Numbered from the stretch's first letter, positions 13,707-26,145 are shown. The stretch is 64,000 nucleotides of DNA from Sialis fuliginosa (GCA_961205875.1 OY540811.1:19151248-19215247), one strand, 5' to 3'. Notes: generated by a model not told the origin, from the sequence alone. Numbers and translations: made by a program.

Positions 13707-15448
13707 CTAGAAAATCAGAAATAAAATACAGTAGAATTCCGATAATTGTCGCTTAGCTGAAATAAAATAGAGAATTTTTGGTTTTACATGTATATATATT
13801 TATTTAATTCGAATATTTTTTACAAATTTCAAAATTTGATTTTAGAAAGAAGCTTTAATATTTAAAAATATATATATATTATACAATGTGTTACAGCATA
13901 AACGCATTAGCTATTTATCCTATGTAATTCCAAACAAGTTTTCATTTTTCCCTTTACTTTTCAATGTAATACTTGAATTTTTAATAGTAAAGTATGCCTT
14001 ATTATCCAAATAATTAAATTTAAAATCCAGCAAAACTTTAATAAGTAAGATACCAAACCGCTATATTCGTTATATTATCTAAAGCTTTCACATTATCATT
14101 TTTTTAAGAAACTTGTACCATTTGTTGAACATAAATAAATATAGGCATACTAAATAGGTACTAAAAAATAAACAGTTATATTTTATCTTTGATGTTTTGT
14201 TGTAATTTATTTATTTAGCATGCTCTTTGCTTTGCATTATCCAAGAGGTATATTTTATTTAACATCTGATTACAATAATGAATTCAGTTTTGAAATACCT
14301 TGAAAATGATATTTCATAAAATATAGGTTCCTATTTAAAATTCCCATTTAACCTTTCGTTAAGTAAAAATAATAGATATGTCGTAGGAACATAAAGAAGT
14401 ACGATATTTATTATCTTACACATCATAAAAATCCTCTATTACAGAGGGTGTTTATTCTAAAAACACGCTGCTTATTGTTAAACATTAACGTAATAACAAT
14501 TTCTATTTCTGAGAAAAAAAACGAGAATATTTTTTTTTCAATAAACACACAAGCTTGAAATAACAAAGGTATTATTATTTTTACAGCTACATAAAATAAC
14601 GTATATGTATAAATATAAAAACAATATAACAAAAATACCAATGTATCTATAAAACCTCAAAAATGTTACCATAAAACATTAATCAATACGAAAAACATTC
14701 CACACAACATACGTTATAATCAAACATTCCCTCATTATCATGTAATAACGTATTCATTACTCTGAAGTACAGAGCTTACTATCGTCCAAAGCAACTTTCT
14801 ACATTCCAACCGCCACTGGTCTGAAAACATCTCTTATCTTCAATTTCCACAACAATGCTATTACGAAATCACATCCGACGTATGCATTTACAGTGAGCGC
14901 GTTCGAGCACGTTCGAGCTCGATGCCGTTTGCTCGCATTGTTTTAGCCAGTCTGAACCCCCTCTTAACTGCCTTGAGCTCACTCAGAACTCCCCCCCCCC
15001 CCCCTCCCAATGTGCAGCTCACTCAATGTTATGCCGGTTGTAATTAATGTCAATGTCATATGACTGATTATGTGTTACGTAGAATTCATTTTATTTCCGG
15101 TGGAAGGGGTTAATATTTTTTTTCGAGGGTACATTGCCTTTGTTAGTTTGATCTTATGATGGTCAGCACACGTATTATAGAATATTTTTTATAATAAAAT
15201 TCTGATAAAGAATTCTTCGAAAGACAAAAATACAAATTGTTTTGACTTTAACGGCATAGAATCCTTGAATGAAGTACGACCATTATCTCAATGACGTATG
15301 TGAAACTTACAAACATAGGAATTAAAAATAAATTTCTTATATACATTATATTATGTAGACTTCCTATTTTTGTAGAGCATCACTGAACAGAAAATGAATG
15401 GTTACTCTTGTCAATTTTTGAATTTTTCTAATTATTTTTGAAAGAATT
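13707..15448. other. Intron, no gene seen
   Basis: AT-rich, with CAGTAGAATTCCGATAATT near 13729 that could be a transposon end without partner, and the GC-richer 14870-15040 stretch holding the C14 run. Confidence 0.55.
14991..15004 (+). repeat. C14 homopolymer
   Basis: Fourteen C in a row, then TCCC, in an otherwise AT-rich intron. It lies at the edge of a GC-richer stretch from 14870 that contains CGTTCGAGCACGTTCGAGC. Confidence 0.95.
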
Positions 15449-15796
15449 ATAAGGTACTGGCACCAGTTATGGCCGCTATAAGAGCAAGGTTTACTGTTTT
15501 TGTGACGGGCTTCTTTTTTGCAACTCTCATGAACTCATGTTACTAATAAAATAACTAACTCTTTATTTGTTCAATTTAATATTAAAGTACGTAAATATAT
15601 GTATATAGTTTGTTTTTTAATTATAATTGTATAAATTGTATATATATATAATTATAATTGTTATTTATGTTTTTTCTACAGTAATGAATAAAGTAAAACC
15701 AGTGATGAGCACGCAATGTACAAAGACACAAAAGTTATAAAAGAAAGAATCGTCTTTGAAACAATGTAAAGCAATTGCTATGATAATATGGTAATT

Positions 15797-16999
15797 TTTT
15801 TTTTTTTTTTTTTATTTAACATTTATATTATCGCTACAACTAGTCTTAAAACTATCAAGCAGCTTATCTCTTATAATATAATAAAGTTAATTATTGAGTC
15901 TTACTGTCCAATAACAGCACTCAATCACTAGTTTTTTTTTTTTTTTTTTTTTTTTTTTCCAGCTTAACCTATTGTGGATCTTTGCTCACTTTACTCACTT
16001 CACTGAAAAGCACTATTTCACTTTACCAACTCAAAAGGCTTCACTCTTTTGAGCCTTCTTTCTATATTACCATTGTCGAGCAACCGAAGCGCCTCGATAT
16101 TTTCATGGTTCCGCAGTCGCTCTTCATGCCTCACAGCAGTCTTCGTTATTACATCTCTAACCGTTTCCACCTTGAGATCTCTATGGATATCGTCGTTGCG
16201 TGAGTACCACGGTGCCTTGACAATATTTCGCAATACTTTGTTCTGAAATTTTTGAATAATGTTGATATTACTTTCTTTAGCACAGCCCCATAATTGACTG
16301 CCATAACTCCAGACTGGTCTTAATATCTGTTTGTAGAGCAATACTTTATTATGTGTTGACAGTTCGGATTTCCTTCCAAGCAGCCAGTACATTTTTCTGT
16401 ATTTGATGTTTAATTCTTCTCTTTTTTTCTTTATATGTTCTTTCCATCGAAGCTTAGCATCCAATGTGATCCCTAAGTATTTAGCCGTGTTTGCATATGG
16501 AATCACTTGGTTGTTTATTTTGATAGGTAGGTACTCTGCCTTTTTATTGGTGAAATTGATATGTACCGATTTGGTTTCGTTTAACTTTATACGCCATCTT
16601 TTGGTCCATACATGGATATGATTTATTGCTTCCTGTAGTTTAGCCGTTGTTTCTATTACGCTGTCAGCTACAGCCATGATTGCAGTATCGTCGGCAAATG
16701 TTGCAATCGTGGTTTCGTCATTAGTTGGAATATCACAGGTGAAGAGGGTGTATAACACAGGTCCCAAAACGCTACCTTGTGGCACTCCTGCTGATATGCG
16801 CTTTAATTCCGAATACTCATCCTCGCATTTTACTCTAAATACTCGATCAGTGAGATAAGAATTTAATATTTGGCTGTGGTGTTGCGGTAACATTTTTTTT
16901 AATTTGTAGTTAATTCCTTCGTGCCAAACCTTATCAAATGCTTGTGCTACATCTAGGAATATTGCAGAGCAGACTTTTTTTTCCTCTAATGTCTTTTCT
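15797..16999 (-). mobile_element. 5'-truncated jockey-like non-LTR retrotransposon with 11-bp target-site duplication
   Basis: The insertion is bounded by a direct repeat ATATGGTAATT at 15786-15796 and 17000-17010. Its minus-strand 3' end is a run of A (T on the plus strand, 15795-15813), and a second A run of 27 lies inside the 3' untranslated part (T at 15932-15958), 59 bases past the stop codon. It lies antisense to the host gene. It sits inside an older MITE copy (15449-17041): the sequence on either side rejoins to match the MITE copies at 25855 and 39397. Truncation at the reverse transcriptase palm is the usual product of incomplete target-primed reverse transcription. Confidence 0.92.
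16018..16998 (-). pseudogene. Reverse transcriptase C-terminal portion of a jockey-like LINE (5'-truncated ORF2)
   Basis: An open minus-strand frame of 326 residues covers the later part of a non-LTR retrotransposon reverse transcriptase. It begins just before the palm motif FLDVAQAFDKVWHEG, continues with AGVPQGSVLGPVLYTLF and the catalytic FADDTAI, and then has the thumb and C-terminal region (SYGSQLWGCAKE, VLRNIVKAPWYSR) typical of jockey-clade elements. It stops at a TAG at 16018-16020. The endonuclease domain, ORF1 and the N-terminal part of the reverse transcriptase are missing because the insertion is 5'-truncated. The frame that remains has no stop or frameshift, so the insertion is fairly young. 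With no start and no promoter it should be inactive. Confidence 0.9.
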
Positions 17000-17041
17000 A
17001 TATGGTAATTAATAAATAAATTATACTAATAATTAGTTTAT

Positions 17042-18770
17042 ATAAATATGCCGGTATGACGTAACAATTGTAAAAAATCACATATACTATACATACTCAT
17101 ACGTTAACTGTTAGAGCAATCTATTGGAGAGAAGGGAGGTTGATTAGTTTTGGTTAGGTTTAAATATAGAAAATAACAAAATATATATCAAAAATATGTA
17201 ATAAAATAAGCATCAAAAAATCGCATTAAAAATATCAAAATATCAGTCGGGTCATTCAGTGCAAATTATTAATTTTTAGTGCAGAGTATTAAAATTTATG
17301 TTCAAGTGTACAAAGTACGTAGTAACAAATTTTTAGTGAAATGATTTAAAGAAAAGTGCATTTAAATACAAGCCTTTTTCAAATACTATGTTATTAGATA
17401 TATTTTTAGACATTCATACTAAAAAATTTCGTATGATTTAATTTTCAAATGCAAATTACACACGAAAATATGAAAAATTGTAGTTAAAATTTAAAAATAC
17501 GTCACATAAATATAATAAAACCTGAAATTCATTTCAAACGTATGATAAAATTTCAATTCAAATTCTTGTAACAGGAATTCTCCATTATTGGCAAATATTA
17601 ATCGAGCTTTGGTGATAATTTCTGTAATCAGAATTGCATGATGAAAGAGAAAATAATTCCTAATTTAGTTTACTTGAATAAGCCAATATATTGAATGAAT
17701 TGATCCGTTGCCATAGTTATGATGATAATAGTTATACTATCAAATTTGAAATCGAGGGCATCATAGGCCATTTTCATTAGTTAATTCCAATCTTAACCAA
17801 CGTTCTATGAATTGATGAACTCCATAATTGATATTGCAATATTCACATTACAATTTAAATGGTAAAATTATTAGGAAATGTATTTATAGATGTTTATAAT
17901 AATTTATTTAAAAAATGGACACACTATAAAAAATATTAAGATCTCTTAAAATCTTTTTTTTAATTTCTTTAAGCAGATAGACATTATTTATCATAATCGC
18001 TTATCGCATATTTTACGATTAATTATAGCTAGTGCTCCCAGACTAGATTTAGATAAGTCGCGTCTCATCTTGGTCTACTTTAACTAGTTTCGTCTTTTAC
18101 ACGTCACCGAGACTGAGAAAAATTAGTCTTGTGTGAATTCAATTTTTTTAATTTATATAAAATAACTCACAAACAGTTTAATTTAATTAAACATATGATA
18201 GATATTGTTTACACTGTAACTTGCAGTCGATAAACCTTGTCTCGCCAAGAACCAGCAGAAAATCCTAATAATAGGTTTAACGTACAATTATATAATATTA
18301 TATCTAATGTCAACAAATTTACATCAAATCTTTGTCTACTGCACACAATTCAATATCTGTGTAGATCCGTGCATGTTCCCTGTGGAATATGAATGCACTA
18401 ATAGTAGTTTCTATAGTCAATCGTGTATTGAATTACGGATATCTATGAGACTACAAGGACATGAGTGTGTGTATGTGTGTCTGTGTGTGTCGATTACCAC
18501 ACCATAGTTATGTCTTACAATTACTATATTAGTTACTTCAGCGTTGTTCCGCTAATGGTTATTAGCTTACATTCATTGTTTGCTGGTTTCCGTTTTGATT
18601 AATGTTGGTATAAAAACAGGAAGATAACAATATTTCGATTTGAAAGGATGTGATATTAATTTCCCAGTTGTTGACGTTATTAGAAATATGGTTTCTTAGT
18701 TAATTTATGTATGCATATATGAAATGTTTGATATTTTGTAAAATATACGTATAAGTCTGACAATGAGTTG
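17042..18770. other. Intron, no gene seen apart from one dispersed repeat
   Basis: AT-rich sequence, the dispersed repeat at 18047-18140 and a short GTGTGT tract near 18465-18490. Confidence 0.55.
18047..18140. repeat. Dispersed repeat shared with 38131-38225 (inverted)
   Basis: TAGTTTCGTCTTTTACACG, then CCGAGACTGAG, parallels the complement of 38131-38225 (ACACGTGATCGAGACTGAG, AGTCTAGTTTCGTCTTGG). The copies are diverged and rearranged. Ends not defined. Confidence 0.45.
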
Positions 18771-21700
18771 TAGTTCAGGAAACTTGTGCAAAAGTTCCAA
18801 ATAATTCCAATAGTTCAGGGATTTTTCATGGATTTAGAGATAGTTGTGAGGAGTATTTTCTGAAAAGTCCCCATTCCTAGGTGTTGAGCAAACCCTACAA
18901 TCAGGGTTGAAAGAAACAATTTTGAGTGTTTATAAAAATCGGAATATCTCCGAAACGATAAATACTACACATTTGCAATTAGGCCCAAATGACGCAGAAC
19001 TAAGTTCTTTATAGATACAGTGAACATTTTTTTAAATGTGGTCCTGTTAAATATGCTAAATTTGCAGTTAAACATTAAAAATATATATAATTCCATCTTG
19101 TACCACAGATATAACCTACTTTGCGGGCCCAAATTAAAAAAATATGTTATTTTTGTCTGTGCGCAATTTAATTTCGCGTCATTTGAGCCTAATTGCAAAT
19201 TTGTACTATGTACCATACAGGAGATATGTTTTTTTTAATTCCAAACTTAGAAAAATTGTTGGTTAAAACAGTAGTAGTCAGAGTAACGAACAATTTCATA
19301 AATAGTCCAGTAATTTTAGATATAAATGCACTCAATCTGGGAAAAAAATAGCAGTTAGCTGAATTTTTGTATACACCTTCGTTACAGTGTTATAAATAAC
19401 GTGTAAAAAGTCCCCAACGATATCGTGTCGGCGTTGCGAGATATTGAAGACCTAACGTGACGAAAAACAGTTATTAACGAATATCTCGCTTCCTATTACT
19501 CGGAGGTCAATAATGGTTATTATATAAATGGTGTGTTATAAAATTCTTAAGAAAAAAGGTTCTTTCCATTTTTAAAAAGAAACAACCGTTCTCGTGGTAG
19601 AGCGCGGAGAAAGTATGGCTATATATTTGCATACGGTATGTCGCACTCTATGGCAATTGACTATTTTCATATGACTATTTGTACGTGAAAAAATTACAGG
19701 ACAAAAATTAAAGAGTAGCAAATAATCTATAAGGTGTGTCATTCGGATATATTAAAAAAACATTTTTAATCAATTTTAATCACGCATTTAGTAGAACTAC
19801 AAACATAGCGATTTATGAACATTTACCATTCTTGTTCAATTTTGTGTTCAAAATCCGCACCTAAGCTTTTTCAAAGTTATTTAATGGTTCTACTAAAATA
19901 AGCTTAGGACATATTAATTAGAAAAGAGAGAAAAAATGTGTTAAATTGACCTGCATTTAACAATAGGTACGTCAAAAATTAAAAAAAAATTATTTTATTA
20001 TAAAATGCACCCTTTTTAAAATTTTATGTGTACTTATGTTATAAATATGACTAAACAGTAAAATTATAAATATTTTTAGGCTACAAACATGTTGTCCGTG
20101 CGATTCTTTTTTATAATATTATAATTTTAAAACATTCGATTTTAAATAATTTCGCTTTGTAAAAACAAGTTCTTTAGTTAAGAATCTTAAGGAAACCTAC
20201 CAAACGTACCGTAAAAAAATCACTAAAAACCAAAACTAACTAACTAATCGATATAATTTTTTGCTCTACACTTACAATTAGATACATATACATAGGGATA
20301 TTTGTGAAAATATTCATCTATGTATTAAAATAAAATAATGTAATAACATGTATAAGTATCATTTCATTTGAATGTTTAGATGGAGCTGTGTTAATTAATA
20401 AATTAAGCTGTGTTTTTCTTCCCTGGACTATAGTAACATTTTCAGGCTAAAATATGAATACTAAGGCCTTATCGGTTTTACAGGATTAAAATGTAAGGAT
20501 TGGGGTTCTCACATTAAGGTAATAAGAACATTAAATATTATAGAATATGAAATAATTATGGTTCCATTAGTATTAATTTTTATAGGATCGTAACAAGACA
20601 GGTACAATAGATCCATCTATTTTATAAACAAAAGGCATACAAATAAAGGAGCAACTAATTCATTAATAGTTTAATGAATTAGTTGCTCCTTTATTTGTAT
20701 GCCTTTTGTTTATAAAATAGATGGATCTATTGTACCTGTCTTGTTACGATCCTATAAAAATTGATCCAAGTATATTGTTTGGCTACTAAAATTAACTATT
20801 TAATATAGTTAAATAAACACGCAAATATTTGCAGTGAATCGGTTAATTTTTCACAAATACCCAGACCGAAATTCCTACCTAAACCGTTTCTAATAATACA
20901 CCATATGTAATGTTGTTGAAGTAATACTTATAATAATACTCTATAATATATTTAATGGAATGTTCATAATTTGAATTTTTTACATTAATACTGTAATAAG
21001 AACGTATCTGTTCTGGTATACAGCAAGGTAGTAGTTAAAAAAAATAACCTTTTTTCCGTTACCACTGCATTAATCTTGATGTTTTTGGTTTTTATTATAC
21101 GCGAAAATTTCTGATATTTGAATAAGATTCTACAAAAAAATTTCGAAATAGCATCAGGGTCAACTAAAATCGAAAAAAATGCAAAAAAATGTTTTTTAGT
21201 TAACTATATTTTTTTAAAGTCACAATGCTCCTTACGCTAGTACATAACTGATCTTAATAACCTTGATCTTATTTTATAGTAAATTATATTCTCTACAAAA
21301 AAAGATATTTGCATCGTGTTCGTAGAGTGAATATTTTCAAAGAAAAACGCGAAAAACCGTGGAAAATTGTGCCCCCTCCGCCATTTATTTACGATGGCAG
21401 CGATATCACCGCTTAGGTTAGTCACAATTAAAAAAATATATGTATATTATCTATGCAAAATATAATTCTGCGTCATTTAAGGGTAATTGCAAATTGGTTC
21501 TATGTACCGTTCAGGTGCTATTTCAGTTTTTATAATCTCTTAAGCTGTTTCTTCCAACCATGATTGCAGGGTTGGCTCAACACTTATGAATGGGGACTTT
21601 TACGAAAATACTCCTCACAACTAATTCTAAAACCCTGGAAAGTTTCATAACTATTGGAATTATTTAGTACTTTTGCACAGTATTTCTAAATTAATAGTAT

Positions 21701-22608
21701 CGAGACTGAAATAAAATTGAAAATATTGTAAAAAAATTACATTTCGTTCACTATTTTTTCAAAAACCCAGCTCTCCTAACATTAATATTTAACCGATCTC
21801 AATGTTCTTGATCTTATTTTAAAGAAAATTATATGCTCTACAAAAAAAGATATTTGCTATGTTTTCGTAGAACGTATGGTTTCAGATAAAAACGCGAAAA
21901 ACTGTAGAAAAATGTGACCCATTCGCCATTTTTTTAAGATGGCGACGGTAGCACAACTCGGATCAACTTGAACATTTTGGAGAATAACTAGAGTCATTAG
22001 TAGAACATTTTTACCAAAAATCATTTTGGTCCGAATTAGTTTCCGATAGTTGTTTAAATTTATGTTTATTTCACTTGACTAATAATGTGTATAGCAAATT
22101 TAAATATCTTCTCCCAGGCAGGTAAATAAATTTTTCGGGGTAATTTTAAAACTTGGTTTTTGGACAGAAAAGTTCACTTAAATGACTAAACAAAAAATAA
22201 TATTTTCTTTTCAAATGTACCTATGTAAGAACCTAAAGAGAGTACCTCCATTTTGATTTTTTTTTAATATTCGACATAATATGCATTTTTAAGTGTTTGT
22301 ACTATAAAAGACATAACATAATAAATTATATTCATTTAAATCATTCGATTTTAAACAATTTAGGTCCATGAAAAAAGTTTGTCAGTTCTTTAGTTCAAAA
22401 GATACAACCATATTAAGAAAGCACTTCATTAAAAAAAAAATACCAAAAACCAAAATTAAAATAAGTGTATCTTTTTTTGCTCAACACCTACATATGGGGA
22501 TATTTCTGAAAAGATGCATCTAAGTACTGGGAACAATATGTATAAGTATCATTTCTATTGGAATTATTTAGAAGTTTATATGGAGCTGTGTTTTTGTTTC
22601 CTGAACTA
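18771..22608. repeat. Cluster of rearranged copies of one long repeat family
   Basis: One unit runs from TAGTTCAGGAAACTTG at 18771 to CCCTGGACTATAG near 20433. Its right third (about 20105-20433: ACATTCGATTTTAAATAAT, CTTTAGTT, GTATAAGTATCATTTC, ATGGAGCTGTGTT) recurs directly at about 22345-22608, which ends in the inverted terminus TTTCCTGAACTA. The left end (18778-18990) recurs inverted at about 21468-21690. A block with AAAAACGCGAAAAAC and the CGCCATTT to ATGGC hairpin occurs twice in direct order, at 21252-21410 and 21796-21960. The perfect palindrome at 20575 sits between the units. No coding capacity. Confidence 0.65.
20575..20762. repeat. Perfect 92-bp inverted repeat with 4-base loop
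   Basis: Positions 20575-20666 are the exact reverse complement of 20671-20762, with TAGT as the only unpaired bases in the middle. The match breaks directly outside (T at 20574 against G at 20763). No target-site duplication is visible. A transcript of this intron could fold into a 92-bp hairpin without mismatches. It could be a recent foldback element, a local inverted duplication made during replication or repair, or an assembly artefact. Confidence 0.95.
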
Positions 22609-24510
22609 TTGAGTAGGTTTCGTAGAATTCACATATCTAACAACGCAAATATGAAGTTAATATTATAATAATATTTACACACGATTTTAATGATTAAAGC
22701 ACAAACTTTAACGATTTAAACAAACATTTTGTGTTAACAAGAAAATTCGCAGAGCACAATACCGACAATCATACCAAATAATCAATACTCATAGGGAGGG
22801 GGGTTAGAAGGGACCCTCACCACACACAAATGTTAAATGTCACACAAAAGGTTCAATTTCCAGAACACTAAATCATGTGCTGCACTCGAAACATAACACA
22901 ATGGGCTCTAATAAACAGGCCTTATATTGTATTTAATCATTAAATACCAATAACAAAAGCTTAAATAAAATTGAATCAATTACTTAGGAAAAAGGAAACT
23001 TATATTATTTCCCAAACGGCCCTCCACGTTTAGATATAAATCATTCAGAAGAATGTCTGCAGTTTCTGAAAGGTACAGCAGAGATGGCGGTGTATATCTC
23101 ACTTCCGTTTTCACTGGGAGTCACTTCCGGTAGAGAAAATCAGTTCCTTATATAGTAGAATGGGGAAGGGGGGTATATTAATAAATTGTGCTAGTGTTAC
23201 AACGCGTCGTAGATTGTACAATAGGCCTTTTTGGTTTTTGGTAATTATTTTTTTATGGTTGTAGGGTGCTTAGTTTCATTGTTATTATATAAATTAATAG
23301 GTGTCATAAATAATGCGGTACAGGCGAACTGCGATAAGTCGACCACTTACATCTAGAGTTATTAATAACCGGGAAACAATTCGTGTTTTTAATAAATGGG
23401 TTTTCACAACACGTTCTTCTACAACTGTATTTATAATTAGCTTAATATTTAATCAATTGTAACCATTATTAAAATATTTTCTCAATAATATACATATAAT
23501 ATTTTATTTTTTTTTACTTTATATAGTTTTTTTCAAGGCAATTTTTTATTTCATTTTATATCTACTTACTAGCAGCGGGCGGAATGCCCGCTGATTCGTT
23601 TGCGTTGTTACCATTTTATGTGCATTTATACAATTTATAAAATCTTATACAATTTTTACTGTTAAGCTTTAACATTTTTTTTACCCTATTAAGGCTAAAA
23701 TTTGAAAATAGCGATAGACGTGTATTTTTATTTTAATAGAAATATATTTACTTGAAATTCACCATAATAATATGTATACGGAATTATGCAGAAAAACATG
23801 TCATAAAATAAAGTATCCCTACAATTTCTCGTTTGTAAGTCTAAAGGTTGATGATTAGTAAGTCACTCATCATTTATGATCATAAATTATTCAAGAATAG
23901 GAAAACAATACGATACATATCAATCTACATATAAGATAGGAGTCAAAGAATTCATAGATAAAATACATATAAGTAATTCAAGATGAAGGGCATAAATAAT
24001 TTCATAAAACTATAGAAATTCCTCAAGCTTATCTAATAAACAAAGACACTATTTCACGACAGTTATATTTTTTTCACAGAAAATACGATTTGTATAACTG
24101 TCAAGGAGATTTTAAGGATTTGTGAATCTTATTCATCCATCTCGGGATTTGATAGATTACCGTCTGACGAAACCTCGTTGCCAGTGGTCAGTTTTCTTAC
24201 ATTAAATAATACAAAACGTGACACCATTTCACCTAAAACAAAATCCGTCTTTGCTGTCAGTCCAAAAGTGAACCGTTCAATCTTATTTAATTTTTGACGC
24301 AACTAATTTGTGACAAAAAATCTTCATTTCGTTGTTGCTTTGTTGGTTTAGGATAGTTTTTTTTTAATTTACAAAGATTATGTTAGTTCGTATTATGACT
24401 TTTCTCCTTATTATTATTAAAAAATAATAATTTTTATTTATTAGAGCTACTCTACAAGATATATAATAACTTGGCTAATTTAACATTCATAAACTTATTT
24501 AAAATTAATA
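22609..24510. other. Intron, no gene seen
   Basis: Mildly GC-richer near 22790-23160 (GGGAGGGGGGTTAGAAGGGA), then AT-rich with the repeat relic at 23570. Confidence 0.55.
23570..23640 (+). repeat. Possible dispersed repeat remnant with small hairpin
   Basis: CTTACTAGCAGCGGGCGGAA continues as TGCCCGCTGATTCGTTTGCG. AGCGGGC and GCCCGCT form a 7-bp stem. About 100 bases on, GACGTGTATTTTTATTTTAA resembles a block near 31622, suggesting that both belong to one old repeat. Confidence 0.35.
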
Positions 24511-25191
24511 TCATCTATACCTTTTACAGTATGAATTCGCACTTATGAAACATAATTTCACATTAACGAAAACTGATTTCGCATAAATGAAATATAATTT
24601 CACATTAAAGAAAACTTATTTCACACAAATGAAAACAGAATTCATATATAGGAAAATTCATTTTTTAAGTGTAAAATTAATTTCAACAAAAGAATACATG
24701 TTTAACGTTTTTTATCCCTTACTATATCAGCACCCTAGAGTCCTAACCTTACACAGGGATAACCCAAACCCCACAAAATTTAATTCGACATGGAGCAATG
24801 TCTTCCAAAATACACCTTCAAAATTCTAAAATGATTGGTGCTTGATTGTTAGCACATGTATAGTTCAAATAGTTCAATACGTCATGCATTCTTCCTTGAA
24901 TATGTCATTTTACTAACGATTTAATGAAACTTCACTTTTATAAAAACATTGCTAATGTGGCAATTTAAGAAATTTCACAACATCTTGGATATGCAAACCA
25001 TGTATAATATATTTAATGTTATAAGGAATAAAAAACTTTTAAATCTGCATTGATTTGTTGATATTAATTTCACACGTGATAAATTAATTTTCCTATATGT
25101 AAATTCTGTTTTCATTTGTGTGAAATCAGTTTTCTTTAATGTGAAATTATGTTTCATAAGTGTGAATTCATACTGTAAAAGGTATAGATGA
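24511..25191. mobile_element. MITE with long terminal inverted repeats (TCATCTATACCTTTTACAG)
   Basis: The left end TCATCTATACCTTTTACAG at 24511 and its complement ending at 25191 open imperfect inverted arms of about 150 bp, rich in ATTTCACATTAA, GAAAACAGAATT and ATATAGGAAAATT. The left arm carries an extra tandem copy of a 42-bp unit (24547-24588 and 24589-24630), absent on the right. The short similar translations on opposite strands here come only from the arms. I cannot fix a target-site duplication. Confidence 0.75.
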
Positions 25192-25854
25192 AAATTCTTA
25201 GACGTAAAATTAATAAATAAAAATAGTATGTCTAGAATTCAAATGGAAACTTTAAATATTTTAAATTTTCATTTAAATGGAAACAAGAACTTATAACATT
25301 AAAACAGTATTTTTACGCCAGTCGTAAAATATTTTAAGACGTGAAATTTACTCATAAAATTTGTGAAGTAGTTTTATTTTTTAGTTTATAGTTTAATCAT
25401 AAAAGATAAGAAAAATATATTTTGTATGCATTTTAACATTATTTGATTTTATAAAAGAAACTGATAGACATTGTTTAATATGTTATATTCTTTTTTAATA
25501 ATATTTAGAGCAAGCATAAAAACCTAGAGAACAAATTAACAAATTTAAGGAGCACAATTCAACTGTAGATTTTAAATTTATTTCAATTGGAATTAGTTTT
25601 TATAATCATATTTAGAACATTAATTAATATAAGTTTTTTTAAGAATACCTACAAAAACATGCTAATTAAGAAATGTTGTAATAATTTAAAGATTTTTTTT
25701 TAATTTTATCTTTTTGTTATAACAATACCTATGTATATTATTTATTTTTTACTTTCATGTAAATGTATCTATGTTAATATTAATTTGAATATAAATGTTT
25801 GTTTTATTTTTGTTATATTCATTATACACGTTTGTATATCAATGTGAAATAAAT
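25192..25854. other. Intron, AT-rich, nothing seen
   Basis: Only short AT-rich inverted repeats such as AAATTTTCATTTAAATGG. Confidence 0.6.
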
Positions 25855-26145
25855 ATAAGGTAGTGGCACCTGTCTTGGCAAGGACCCCAGTAATGGCAAA
25901 TTTTTAATTAAATGTACTGAATTAGAAATATTTGTTGATATTTGATTACTACCATTTCTGAATATTAATCTATATACATTTTACTGTCTTATAACGTGAT
26001 TTGATTGCCAATCGGCCAATAGCTGTTAAAATGGTGGACATTTAAACTAATTATTAGTATATATAATATTTATTTATTTATTAATTATTATATTATCATA
26101 GTAACTGCTTTTCATTGTTTCAAATTTGACGATTCTTTCTTTTAT
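25855..26145 (+). mobile_element. MITE with ATAAGGTACTGGC end, truncated copy
   Basis: It begins ATAAGGTAGTGGCACC and shares with the copy at 39397 the segments AATTAAATGTACT, GTTGATATTT, GTGGACATTTAA and CTAATTATTAGT. It stops after GATTCTTTCTTTTATT, so the second terminal repeat is lost. The orientation is the same as the 39397 copy and opposite to the one holding the LINE. Confidence 0.75.

Larger units (their letters stand above)
15449..17041 (-). mobile_element. MITE with ATAAGGTACTGGC end, interrupted by the LINE
   Basis: The left end ATAAGGTACTGGCACC is followed by AGAGCAAGGTTTACTG, which matches the reverse complement of the right end of the complete copy at 39397-39923. Before the LINE the sequence reads AAAGAAAGAATCGTC and CTATGATAATATGG; after it AATTAATAAATAAATT and ACTAATAATTAGTTTA, as in the family. 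The far end is missing past about 17041. Without the LINE the remnant is about 380 bp. Confidence 0.8.

Noticed and set aside
16049-16858. Plus-strand frames across the LINE
   Set aside because: They are antisense shadows of the reverse transcriptase frame.
18965-19238. Two overlapping frames on opposite strands
   Set aside because: They arise from inverted repeats in this interval; composition is not protein-like.
24587-25157. Two similar 60-80 aa frames on opposite strands
   Set aside because: The similarity comes from the terminal inverted repeats of a MITE read in both directions.
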